Position numbers and translations under genes: made by a program | Notes under the pieces: model-generated | Seen by the model: the letters and a program-made list of their open reading frames with translations, nothing else | The model's database searches: none | Told to the model about the DNA's origin: nothing | In this document: one piece after another, positions 49,126-57,532 of the stretch | Position numbering within the stretch: position 1 is the stretch's first letter | How the letters are laid out: each line of letters begins with the position of its first letter | From: Streptomyces hyaluromycini | Lineage (GTDB): Bacteria; Actinomycetota; Actinomycetes; Streptomycetales; Streptomycetaceae | Direction: 5' to 3' | Length of the DNA stretch: 64,000 nucleotides | Assembly: GCF_002217755.1 (NCBI RefSeq) | Contig: NZ_BCFL01000040.1 | Span: 1-64,000, forward strand

Positions 49126-50361
49126 GTGGGCGCTCGGCTCGGACTTCGTGTGCTCTCGGTCTACGAGGGCTTTTTCTCCGGGGGAGCCCGGATCGTGCAC
49201 AGTGATGTGCTGCTCGGCCTGGTAGAGGGCGGACAGCAGTGGCATCGTGTGTTGAGTCTGCACGGTGAGGTCCACCGAGAATCCACCACGCAGCGCATGG
49301 AGGACGACGCCTGTTACCGCGCGCTTACGGCAGGCGGCGTCGAGGTCACGTCGCTGGGCCGGACCGCCGGTCTCGTCGACGGCACCGTCGCGGCGTCGGT
49401 TTTCAGCGGGCCCGAGCTGGCCGATACGGCGCGGGCCATGGCCGGTGCGGACGTCATCCTGTCACTGAAGGAGCAGCCGCTCGCGCTGCTCAACCAGGCC
49501 GGGCTGCCCCGCCGCCCCGTCGTCGTCTGCCTGCACCGGTCCGACCCGGAGAACCAGGGCCAGGCGCTGGACGAGCTCAAGGCCGCCATCGCGGACGGCA
49601 CGGTGGTCGCCTGCGTGTGCTGCGCCGAGTCCACCCGGGACGCGTACGAGGCCGCCGGGATCCCCGGCGAGCTGCTGCACGTGATCCCCAACGGCGTCGA
49701 CCTGCTCCGCTTCCGGCCGGACGCGGCGCTGCGGCTCGCCTTCCGCGAGTCCCTCGGCATCCCCGCCACCGCCCCGGACGCCCCCGTGGTCGTCTTCGCC
49801 GCCCGGTACGCCGGCATGAAGAACGTGCCGCTGTTCCTGCGGGCGGCCAGGGCGTGGCTGGCCCGCGAGGGCGGCGGGCACGTCGTCATGTGCGGGGCCG
49901 GGATGACCGAGGACAACCCCGCCCTGTGGGCCGACATCGAGGTCGCCTTCGGCGCCGACCGGGCCGCCCTCGGGGACCGGCTGCACCTGCTCGGCGTACG
50001 GCACGACATGGAGACCGTCTACGCCGGCTCCGATGTCGTCGCCCTCACCTCCGCCTCCGGCGAGGCGGCGCCGCTCTGCCTCATCGAGGGCATGATGTGC
50101 GGCGCCGTGCCGGTCACGACGGACGTCGGCGACAGCGCGTCGATCGTCGAGGGACACGGGTTCGTGACGCCCTTCGACCCCGACGCGATCGCCTTCGCCT
50201 GGTCGGCGGCGGTGGCCGACAGGGAGCTCCTCGCTCCGGCACTGGAGGCGAGCCGCGAGCGGTTCAGCCGTACCCGGATGATCGCCGCGTACGCCGACCT
50301 GCTCGACCACGTCGTCGGCGACGTGCGCGACGAACTGCGCCCGGGCGTCAGCGGGCAGTAG
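49126..50361 (+). CDS. GT4-type glycosyltransferase
   Basis: A 411-residue product from GTG 49126. The two Rossmann halves are visible: an N-terminal acceptor domain (V-L-S-V-Y-E-G-F-F-S-G-G-A-R), V-I-P-N-G-V-D-L-L-R-F near residue 190, V-V-F-A-A-R-Y-A-G-M-K-N near 222, and the donor-binding S-G-E-A-A-P-L-C-L-I-E-G-M near 315, which is the E-x7-E region of GT4. Monocistronic; the ~285 bp before it have no gene. It probably transfers an activated sugar to a lipid, glycan or small molecule; donor and acceptor are unknown. Confidence 0.9.
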   Translation: MGARLGLRVLSVYEGFFSGGARIVHSDVLLGLVEGGQQWHRVLSLHGEVHRESTTQRMEDDACYRALTAGGVEVTSLGRTAGLVDGTVAASVFSGPELADTARAMAGADVILSLKEQPLALLNQAGLPRRPVVVCLHRSDPENQGQALDELKAAIADGTVVACVCCAESTRDAYEAAGIPGELLHVIPNGVDLLRFRPDAALRLAFRESLGIPATAPDAPVVVFAARYAGMKNVPLFLRAARAWLAREGGGHVVMCGAGMTEDNPALWADIEVAFGADRAALGDRLHLLGVRHDMETVYAGSDVVALTSASGEAAPLCLIEGMMCGAVPVTTDVGDSASIVEGHGFVTPFDPDAIAFAWSAAVADRELLAPALEASRERFSRTRMIAAYADLLDHVVGDVRDELRPGVSGQ

Positions 50362-50435
50362 CACCCCGCAGGTCCGCCCGGTCCGCCGCCACCGCGGCGC
50401 ACCGGGCGGACCTGGTGAAGTCGGCTGCGGACCGT

Positions 50436-50508
50436 GCCCCGCAAGGGGCGGGGGCCGGTATCCGATATGCGGCTACCGCCGCGTGGGCGCGACCAGCCCC
50501 CACCGGCC
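50436..50508 (+). repeat. Dispersed ~70-bp repeat, intergenic copy
   Basis: Begins with the hairpin GCCCCGCAAGGGGC and contains GCGGCTACCGCCGCGTGGGC, then GCGACCAGCCCCCACCGGCC. The latter ~40 bp match the copy in the anti-sigma gene at 27376-27447 with one base difference. Located after the glycosyltransferase gene. Confidence 0.75.
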
Positions 50509-50541
50509 CGCGGCAGACGAATCGCACAACCAGCGGAGCGC

Positions 50542-51084
50542 TCAGCCGGGCAGCGGGTCGTCGCGCAGGACGGCGTACAGGACGCTGTCCCGCCAGCGGC
50601 CGTCCCGGAAGACGAGGGAGCGCATCACGCCCTCGCGGGTGAAGCCGGCCTTCTCCAGGGCGCGTTGCTCGGCGATGTTCTCCGCATCGGTGTCGGCCTG
50701 GATCCGTTGCACCGGGGTGTGGGCGAACAGGTAGCGGACGAGCAGGAGTTGGGCGCGGGTGCCGATGCCCCGGCCGCGGGCCTCCGGCGCCAGGGCGATG
50801 CCGGCGCTCCAGCAGGACGACGTGGGACCGGTCGTCAGCTGGTGCCAGGACACGAAGCCGAACGGGCCGCCGGACGCGGCGCCGTCGGAGGCGTCGACGA
50901 TCAACTGGCCGCCGTCCGGCCCGAGCAGACCGCTCTCCGCGAAGCGGCGCCGGAAGCGGTCGGTGTCCCGCCAGCCGAACCACTGGAAGTGGCTCGCCGC
51001 CTCGGGGTCGAAGAGGAACCGCTCCAGCAGGGGGAGGTCGTCCTCGCGGGCGGGGCGCAGTATCACGGAGGCTTCGTCGCTCAT
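50542..51084 (-). CDS. GNAT-family N-acetyltransferase
   Basis: A 180-residue product from ATG 51084 (M-S-D-E-A-S); an ATG three codons earlier is possible. It is a RimJ/RimL-like GNAT. The acetyl-CoA-binding signature is A-P-E-A-R-G-R-G-I-G-T-R-A-Q, followed by V-Q-R-I-Q-A-D-T-D and A-L-E-K-A-G-F-T-R-E-G-V. It transfers acetyl to an amine or protein N-terminus. Monocistronic and convergent with the glycosyltransferase. Confidence 0.9.
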   Translation of the reverse strand: MSDEASVILRPAREDDLPLLERFLFDPEAASHFQWFGWRDTDRFRRRFAESGLLGPDGGQLIVDASDGAASGGPFGFVSWHQLTTGPTSSCWSAGIALAPEARGRGIGTRAQLLLVRYLFAHTPVQRIQADTDAENIAEQRALEKAGFTREGVMRSLVFRDGRWRDSVLYAVLRDDPLPG

Positions 51085-51189
51085 CGTGGTCACAGTAGCC
51101 GCCGCCGGCGCGCTGATCTCCGCCGGGCGCAGCGGAGGGGCCGTCGGTCCCCCTCCGAACCGGCGGCCCCTTCTCTGCGCGTTCCCCGC

Positions 51190-52227
51190 CTACCGGGGCA
51201 ACACCACGACGTACGCGGCCGGGTCGCGGTCGCCGGCCGCCATCAGGGCCGTACGGACCACCGCCGCCTGCTGCTCCATCGAGTTCCGGAGCTTCTTCGG
51301 GGTGACGTACACGACCGTGATGCCGAGCCGCTCCAAGTGCTCCCGCTTGCGGGCGTATTCGGACCACAGGGCGTCCTCCTCCTGGCGGGGTGCCCGGGTG
51401 TCCAGCTCGACGGCGACCGCCTGCTCCGGCCAGTAGGCGTCCAGGCCGCCCAGGTGGGGGCCGCCGGGCAGCCTCAGGTCCACGTTCCAGACCGGGTCGG
51501 GGAGGCCGTACTCGTGGACCATCCGGTAGAGGCGGTCCTCGGCGATGGCCCGGCCCTCGGCGACGAGGGAGTCGACAGCGTCCACCACATGGGGGCGGGC
51601 GAGCAGCTTCGCCTGGTTCAGCTCCCGTACCACCGCCGCCGGTTCGCAGTGGCCGCCGCGCACCGCCTCGGTCAGCAGCCGCCGTACCGCCTCCGCGTCG
51701 GTGAGGTCTGCCACCGCGTCCGCGAGGGCGCGCGGGACCGGGGCGACCGGGAGGCCCGTCACCGTCTCGGGGGCCGGCAGGGCCGGGGTGCGCAGCACGC
51801 GGACGTAGGAGGTGGAGCGCAGCCGGCGCATCCGCGGGACCAGGACGTCCACGTGGTCCAGGGAGAGCAGTGGCGGGGTGGCGGAGAAGCCGTGCAGGGT
51901 CAGCGCTGCCAGCCCGGTGATCATCGCGTCCGCGTAGACCGGGCGGTGCGGGGAGTCCGGGGACGGCTGCGCCGGGACGCCCGGGGCCGCCTCGCGGGCC
52001 GTGAAGAGCAGGGCTCCGTGCAGGCGTTCCTCGCTGGTCGGCGGGCCGGGGTGGAGCAGCACCACGCCTGGCAGCAGTTGCTGCCAGGGGCCGCCCGGCC
52101 GGCACTGCTCGGCGATCTCGGTGGCCGCGACGCCGTGCGTGCGGAGCTGGGCCGTCGTCAGCACCCGGCGGTGGACGTCGGAGAGGCGGCTGAGGGGGCG
52201 GGGGGAGAGCGGGGTGTTGTGGGTCAT
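51190..52227 (-). CDS. AbiEi-like wHTH protein with DUF559-type C-terminus
   Basis: A 345-residue product from ATG 52227. Residues ~20-70 look like the AbiEi-type winged helix (V-L-T-T-A-Q-L-R-T-H-G-V, G-P-W-Q-Q-L-L-P-G-V-V-L-L-H). The middle has D-H-V-D-V-L-V-P-R. The last 110 residues resemble a Vsr/DUF559 nuclease fold: G-L-D-A-Y-W-P-E, V-A-V-E-L-D-T, R-K-R-E-H-L-E-R-L-G-I-T-V-V-Y-V-T. This architecture is common in actinobacteria and sometimes called a type IV TA-like regulator. No partner toxin gene adjoins it. Confidence 0.75.
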   Translation of the reverse strand: MTHNTPLSPRPLSRLSDVHRRVLTTAQLRTHGVAATEIAEQCRPGGPWQQLLPGVVLLHPGPPTSEERLHGALLFTAREAAPGVPAQPSPDSPHRPVYADAMITGLAALTLHGFSATPPLLSLDHVDVLVPRMRRLRSTSYVRVLRTPALPAPETVTGLPVAPVPRALADAVADLTDAEAVRRLLTEAVRGGHCEPAAVVRELNQAKLLARPHVVDAVDSLVAEGRAIAEDRLYRMVHEYGLPDPVWNVDLRLPGGPHLGGLDAYWPEQAVAVELDTRAPRQEEDALWSEYARKREHLERLGITVVYVTPKKLRNSMEQQAAVVRTALMAAGDRDPAAYVVVLPR

Positions 52228-52434
52228 GGCCTCGGGATTCCCGGGGCCGGCCGGGTCTTTAACCGGTGTTACGCGTTCGTCGATAAATGCGGACAAGGCG
52301 GTACTAAAGGACGGATGTTCGGGTGCCGAGTAGGGACCGGAAACCCCTGGTCCGGACGGGTGGAGGCCAGGGGTTACGGCCATGATTGACTGAATTGCGT
52401 AACGGTCACCAGGAGGCTGACCTATGGCCAAAGG

Positions 52435-55047
52435 TCAGCTCGCGGAGGCCTCTGCGGCCCGTGTGTCGCACTCCTGTCCGCGCAGCGTCCGTGCCAGGTC
52501 GTCCCGGGCCTCCAGGACCAGGCGGCGCAGCGCCGGGGGCGCGTCGGCGTGGGCCGCCAGCCACGCGTCCGTCGCCTCCAGCGTCTCGGGACGGTCCTGC
52601 AGCGAGGGGTACAGACCCCGGACCACGTCCATGCCGATCTGGATCGAGCGGTCCTCCCAGATCCGGGCGATGACCTCGAAGTACTTCTCCGCGTACGGCG
52701 CCTGCAGCTCCCGTTGCGACGGTTGGGCGAAGCCCGCGATCGTCGCCTCCACCAGCGCGTTGGACAGCGCCTGCGACTCCACGACCTGCGCCCACGCCTG
52801 CGCCTTCACGGCCGCCGACGGGCGGGCGGCCAGACAGCGCACCTGGTGGCGCTTGCCGGACGCCGTGTCGTCCCGGGCCAGTTCGGCCGCCAGGGCGGAC
52901 TCGTCGGCGGCGCCGTGCGCGGCGAGGGGTTCGAGGAACGCCCAGCGCAGCTCCTGGTCGACGTCCAGGCCGTCGATCGTCGCCGTACCCGCCAGCAGCT
53001 CCTGGAGCAGCCGGAAGTCGGAGCCGCCCGCCGCCGTCGACGCGAAGAACCGCGCCCAGGCCAGCTGGTGCTCGCCGCCCGGCGCCGCCTGCCGCAGCTC
53101 CCGCAGGGCGCCCTCGGCGAGCAGCCGCCCGGCCGTCTCCCGCCCCTGCGGCGCCACATAGTGCACCAGCGCCGACTCCGCCCACGCCTGGAGCATCTGC
53201 AGCACGCCGATGTCGGACTCGCGGCTCGCGAACCGCAGCACCAGGCCGACGAAGTCCCGGGCGGGCAGCAGCGCGTCCCGGGTCAGGTTCCACAGCGCCG
53301 ACCAGCACAGCGCCCGGGCCAGCGGGTCGGTGAGCGAGCCGAGGTGGCCGCGCAGGGTGGCCAGCGAGGTCTCGTCGAAGCGGATCTTGCAGTAGGTGAG
53401 GTCGTCGTCGTTGACCAGGACCAGTTCCGGGGCGTCGGCGCCGGCCAGGTCCGCGACCACCGTGCGCGGGCCGTCGACGTCCGCCTCGGCACGCGCGTAC
53501 CGGACCAGATCGCCGCCCTCCAGCCGGTACAGGCCGATCGCGACCCGGTGCGGACGCAGCTCCGGGGTGCCCGTCGGCGGAGCCGACTGATGAGCGGGGC
53601 CGGCGGCCTCCTGCACCACCGCCAGCTCGGCCACCCGGCCCTCCCCGTCGAGCAGCACCTGCGGGGTCAGCGAGTTCACCCCCGCCGTCTGCAGCCACTT
53701 GCCGGCCCAGGCGCTCATGTCCCGGCCGCTGGTCTCCTCAAGGACCGACAGCAGGTCGCCGAGGCGGGTGTTGCCGTACGCGTTGCGCTTGAAGTAGCGG
53801 CGGGCGCCCTCCAGGAACGCGTCCTGGCCGACGTACGCCACCAGCTGCTTGAGGACCGAGGCGCCCTTGGCGTAGGTGATGCCGTCGAAGTTGAGCTTGG
53901 CGTCCTGGAGGTCGCGGATGTCGGCCGTGATCGGGTGCGTGGAGGGCAGCTGGTCGGCACGGTACGCCCAGGCCTTGCGGCGGTTGGCGAAGGTGGTCCA
54001 GGCGTTCTCGAATCGGGTCGCGCCGACGTTCGCGAAGGTGCCCATGAAGTCCGCGAAGGACTCCTTCAGCCACAGGTCGTCCCACCACACCATGGTGACC
54101 AGGTCGCCGAACCACATGTGCGCCATCTCGTGCAGGATCACGTTGGCGCGCGCCTCGTACGACGCCTGGGTCACCTTGCCCCGGAAGATGTACTCCTCCC
54201 GGAAGGTCACCAGTCCCGGGTTCTCCATCGCGCCCAGGTTGTACTCGGGCACGAACGCCTGGTCGTACTTCCCGAACGGGTACGGGTAGTCGAAGTGGTC
54301 GTGGAAGAAGTCCAGCCCCTGCTTGGTGATCAGGAAGACGTCGTCCGCGTCGAAGTAGGGGGCGAGGCCCTTGCGGCACAGCGCGCCGAGCGGGATGTCG
54401 AGCGTCGTGCCGTCGGGGAGCGTCCGGGAGTAGGCGTCCGTCACGTAGTGGTACGGCCCCGCCACCACGCACGTGATGTACGTCGAGATCGGCTTCGTCT
54501 CCGCGAACCGCCACACGCCGTCGGCGAGTTCCCCCGCCCCGTTGCTCCACACCCGCCACTCCTCGGGCGCCCGCACCTCGAAGCGGAACGGCGCCTTGAG
54601 GTCCGGCTGCTCGAAGCCCGCGAAGACCCGGCGGGAGTCGGCCGGCTCGTACTGCGTGTAGAGGTAGACCTCGCCGTCCTCGGGGTCGACGAAGCGGTGC
54701 AGACCCTCGCCGGTGCGGGAGTACGCGCACCGGGCGTCCACCACCAGCTCGTTCTCCGCGGCCAGGTCCTCCAGGGTGATCCGGGTGCCGTCGAAGACCT
54801 CGCCGGGGTCGAGGTCCTTGCCGTTCAGGGTCACGGCGGTCACGCTCGGTGCGATCAGGTCGGCGAAGCTCGCCGCCCCCGGCTCGTTGCAGCGGAAGCG
54901 GATCGTGGTCACCGAGCGGAAGGTGCGCGGCTCGTCCTGGGCCTCCCCGACGGCGGACCGTACGTCCAGTGACACGTCGTACCCGTCGACCGACAGCAGG
55001 GCGGCCCGCTCCCGGGCCTCGTCGCGGGACAGATTCTCACCGGGCAC
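52435..55047 (-). CDS. pepN: Aminopeptidase N (M1 family), copy 2
   Basis: An 870-residue product. Of several upstream starts I use GTG 55047, because AGGGA lies 9 nt before it and the resulting V-P-G-E-N-L-S-R-D-E-A aligns with the first copy's start. It has G-A-M-E-N, the zinc site H306-E-M-A-H310 with Glu329 in K-E-S-F-A, and the ERAP1-like C-terminus. It differs from copy 1 by W-L-K-E-S in place of W-L-N-E-S and by a longer loop around residue 490. Probably a paralogue with shifted substrate preference. Confidence 0.95.
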   Translation of the reverse strand: MPGENLSRDEARERAALLSVDGYDVSLDVRSAVGEAQDEPRTFRSVTTIRFRCNEPGAASFADLIAPSVTAVTLNGKDLDPGEVFDGTRITLEDLAAENELVVDARCAYSRTGEGLHRFVDPEDGEVYLYTQYEPADSRRVFAGFEQPDLKAPFRFEVRAPEEWRVWSNGAGELADGVWRFAETKPISTYITCVVAGPYHYVTDAYSRTLPDGTTLDIPLGALCRKGLAPYFDADDVFLITKQGLDFFHDHFDYPYPFGKYDQAFVPEYNLGAMENPGLVTFREEYIFRGKVTQASYEARANVILHEMAHMWFGDLVTMVWWDDLWLKESFADFMGTFANVGATRFENAWTTFANRRKAWAYRADQLPSTHPITADIRDLQDAKLNFDGITYAKGASVLKQLVAYVGQDAFLEGARRYFKRNAYGNTRLGDLLSVLEETSGRDMSAWAGKWLQTAGVNSLTPQVLLDGEGRVAELAVVQEAAGPAHQSAPPTGTPELRPHRVAIGLYRLEGGDLVRYARAEADVDGPRTVVADLAGADAPELVLVNDDDLTYCKIRFDETSLATLRGHLGSLTDPLARALCWSALWNLTRDALLPARDFVGLVLRFASRESDIGVLQMLQAWAESALVHYVAPQGRETAGRLLAEGALRELRQAAPGGEHQLAWARFFASTAAGGSDFRLLQELLAGTATIDGLDVDQELRWAFLEPLAAHGAADESALAAELARDDTASGKRHQVRCLAARPSAAVKAQAWAQVVESQALSNALVEATIAGFAQPSQRELQAPYAEKYFEVIARIWEDRSIQIGMDVVRGLYPSLQDRPETLEATDAWLAAHADAPPALRRLVLEARDDLARTLRGQECDTRAAEASAS

Positions 55048-55184
55048 GGGCGGCACTCCCTGATCGTTGTCGGTACGCCGGAACAGCACCGATCCTCCCA
55101 CGTGCCCCTGACGCCGGGTACCCGGGAATGGGGTGGCCGGTGACGGTGTTGCCGCTGGAAAAGGGCCTTATTCCGAGGAGAACC

Positions 55185-55847
55185 ATGTCCGAGACCGTGA
55201 CCAGCTCCGGCAAGACCCCCGTCGACTTCTGGTTCGACCCGCTGTGCCCCTGGGCCTGGATGACCTCCCGGTGGGTCCTGGAGGTGGAGAAGGTCCGCGA
55301 CATCGAGGTCCGCTGGCACATCATGAGTCTCGCGGTCCTCAACGAGCCCAAGCTCGACGAGCTGCCCGAGGAGTACCGCGAGCTGCTGGAGACCAAGGCG
55401 TGGAAGCCGATCCGCGTGGTCACCGCGGCCTGGCAGAAGCACGGCGCCGACGTCCTCGGCCCGCTGTACACCGCGCTCGGCACCCGTATCCACAACAACG
55501 GCGAGGGCCCGACCGTGGAGGCCATCGCGGGCGCGCTCGCCGACGTCGGCCTGCCGGCCGACCTGATCGACTACGCCGACCAGGAGGACTTCGAGTTCGA
55601 CGCCGAGCTGCGCGCCTCCCACAAGGAGGGCATCGACAAGGTCGGCCAGGACGTCGGCACCCCGGTGATCGCGGTCCCTGGCTCCGACGGCGAGCAGATC
55701 GCCTTCTTCGGCCCGGTCGTCACCCCCGCCCCCAAGGGCGAGGAGGCGGCCCGCCTGTGGGACGGCACCCTCGCGGTCGCCTCCGTCCCCGGCTTCTACG
55801 AGATCAAGCGGACCCGCACCAAGGGCCCCGACTTCAGCAACCTGTAG
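55185..55847 (+). CDS. DsbA-fold oxidoreductase (mycothiol-dependent nitroreductase type)
   Basis: A 220-residue product from ATG 55185, with GAGGAG 5 nt upstream. The thioredoxin-like active site is D-P-L-C-P-W-A-W near residue 21. The second Cys of Cys-x-x-Cys is Ala, so it cannot form the usual internal disulphide. Long helical insertion (Y-R-E-L-L-E-T-K-A-W-K-P, A-W-Q-K-H-G) and the cis-Pro loop G-T-P-V-I-A-V as in the Rv2466c-like family. That family uses mycothiol as co-substrate. Cytoplasmic, divergent from pepN copy 2. Confidence 0.88.
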   Translation: MSETVTSSGKTPVDFWFDPLCPWAWMTSRWVLEVEKVRDIEVRWHIMSLAVLNEPKLDELPEEYRELLETKAWKPIRVVTAAWQKHGADVLGPLYTALGTRIHNNGEGPTVEAIAGALADVGLPADLIDYADQEDFEFDAELRASHKEGIDKVGQDVGTPVIAVPGSDGEQIAFFGPVVTPAPKGEEAARLWDGTLAVASVPGFYEIKRTRTKGPDFSNL

Positions 55848-55856
55848 GTCACCCCG

Positions 55857-55884
55857 CCGCGCCCGGCGGCCCCGCCGGGCGCGG
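55857..55884 (+). terminator. Terminator after the DsbA-like gene
   Basis: A 13-bp perfect stem (CCGCGCCCGGCGG at 55857-55869, CCGCCGGGCGCGG at 55872-55884) has a tight 2-nt loop and begins 9 bp past the stop. A second perfect 13-bp hairpin follows at 55989-56022 (GGGCGGCCTCTCC type). Confidence 0.8.
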
Positions 55885-56241
55885 GACGAAGATCACCACC
55901 ATGCCGGCCGGCGTCGGCCGGGGCGCTGCGATGCGGCATGGGCGAGGCTCGTCCCATGGGTGAGATGGGCAGAAAGCGCCCACGGTGCGGGCGGCCTCTC
56001 CGCTCGGCAGGAGAGGCCGCCCGTCATCCGGACGTACCTGTCAACGTGATGTGTTCACTCGGCTACCGGGATTCATTCGCAGTGCTCCGGCCTTCGGGCC
56101 GGGTGTGAAGCGAATCTCGTGGTGGCGACGCGGAGCGTCGCGATGTTGTCCCGGTGGAGCCGGGCAGTGCAGGACCCAGGTGACATCCCGCACGCATGTT
56201 CCCGGTAGCAATGGATGTTCGGGCTCTCTAGCGTGTTCGGC

Positions 56242-57492
56242 ATGCAGCTCCGGTACGCGTTCAGGCTCTACCCGAATGCCGGTCAGCGCACCGCGCTGGC
56301 CAGAGCGTTCGGGTGTGCCCGCGTCGTCTTCAACGACGCGGTCCGCGCCCGTGAGGACGCCCGTAAGGCCGGGCAGCCGTTCCCGACGGCCGGGCAGCTG
56401 TCCCGGAAGCTGATCACCGAGGCGAAGCGGTCCAAGGAGCGGTCCTGGCTCGGTGAGGTGTCCGCGGTGGTCCTCCAGCAGTCTCTGCGGGACGCTGAGA
56501 GCGCATACCGCAACTTCTTCGCTTCCCTCAAGGGCGCACGCAAGGGGCCGAAGACGGGAGCACCACGGTTCAAGTCCCGCAAGGATGCCCGGCAGTCGAT
56601 CCGGTTCACCGCCAACGCCCGCTGGAACATCACCGGCAGCGGTCGGCTGAGCCTGCCGAAGATCGGCGCGGTGAAGGTGAAGTGGTCCCGCGCCCTGCCC
56701 TCCGCCCCCACCTCCGTCACCGTCGTCAAGGACGCCGCCGGCAGGTATTTCGCGTCCTTCGTCATCGACACCGACCCTGCCGCCGACCAGGCCCGCATGG
56801 CCCAGACCAACCGCACTGTCGGCATCGACCTCGGCCTGAACCTCCCCCAGACTCCGTCCGGGGGGACCCCCATCGCCGTCCTGTCCGACGGCACGAAGAT
56901 CGACTCCCCGCGCTTTCTACGGCGCGCGGAGAAGAAACTGAAGAAGGCCCACAAGGAGCTGTCCCGCAGGCGTAAGGGATCGAAGAACCGGGCCAAGGCC
57001 CGTCTGAAGGTCGCCCGCGCCCACTCCAGAGTTGCCGACGCACGCCGTGAGTTCCACCACCAGCTCTCCACCAGGCTGATCTCCGAGAACCAAGGGATCG
57101 CCGTGGAGGACCTGTCGGTGGCGGGACTGGCCCGCACGAGGCTGGCCAAGTCCGTCCATGACGCGGGCTGGGCACAGTTCATCCGCATGCTGGAGTACAA
57201 GGCAGAACGTTACGGCCGCACCCTGGTCAAGATCGGCCGGTTCACGCCGACCTCCCAGACCTGCTCCACCTGCGGTGTGGTGGACGGACCCAAACCCCTC
57301 AACGTGCGGGAATGGACCTGTAGTGCCTGTGGCACCGTCCACGACCGGGACCACAACGCCGCACTCAATGTGAAGACGGCCGCCGGACTGGCGGTATCGG
57401 CCTGCCGAGCGCCGGTAAGACCAGAACCCGTTCTGGCACAGCGCGAAGAAACAGGAAGCCACGGATTCCCGACCGGAAACCGTGCCGCGTAG
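56242..57492 (+). CDS. tnpB: TnpB RNA-guided nuclease
   Basis: A 416-residue product from ATG 56242 (M-Q-L-R-Y-A-F-R-L-Y-P). The RuvC-like active site is complete: Asp196 (G-I-D-L-G-L-N), Glu289 (A-V-E-D-L-S-V) and Asp370 (H-D-R-D-H-N-A-A). The zinc ribbon C-S-T-C-G...C-S-A-C-G lies between the last two. Immediately after the first RuvC motif, about ten foreign residues (L-P-Q-T-P-S-G-G-T-P) come from a palindromic repeat. TnpB cuts DNA guided by the re-RNA from its 3' end and promotes retention of the element. Whether the inserted loop permits activity is unknown. Confidence 0.92.
   Translation: MQLRYAFRLYPNAGQRTALARAFGCARVVFNDAVRAREDARKAGQPFPTAGQLSRKLITEAKRSKERSWLGEVSAVVLQQSLRDAESAYRNFFASLKGARKGPKTGAPRFKSRKDARQSIRFTANARWNITGSGRLSLPKIGAVKVKWSRALPSAPTSVTVVKDAAGRYFASFVIDTDPAADQARMAQTNRTVGIDLGLNLPQTPSGGTPIAVLSDGTKIDSPRFLRRAEKKLKKAHKELSRRRKGSKNRAKARLKVARAHSRVADARREFHHQLSTRLISENQGIAVEDLSVAGLARTRLAKSVHDAGWAQFIRMLEYKAERYGRTLVKIGRFTPTSQTCSTCGVVDGPKPLNVREWTCSACGTVHDRDHNAALNVKTAAGLAVSACRAPVRPEPVLAQREETGSHGFPTGNRAA
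56842..56872. repeat. Short palindromic repeat inserted in-frame in tnpB
   Basis: CTCCCCCAGACTCCGTCC continues as GGGGGGACCCCCA. It belongs to the palindrome family seen at 37772 and 48042 (opposite orientation) and adds residues directly behind the RuvC-I motif. Confidence 0.7.
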
Positions 57493-57532
57493 CGGCACGG
57501 CAACCAGCCGAGAAGGCCAGAATCCTCGGGCT

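Noticed and set aside
48940..49275. A 111-codon leftward frame overlapping the glycosyltransferase 5' end
   Set aside because: No family signature, its start lies inside the glycosyltransferase gene, and composition is unlike real genes here.
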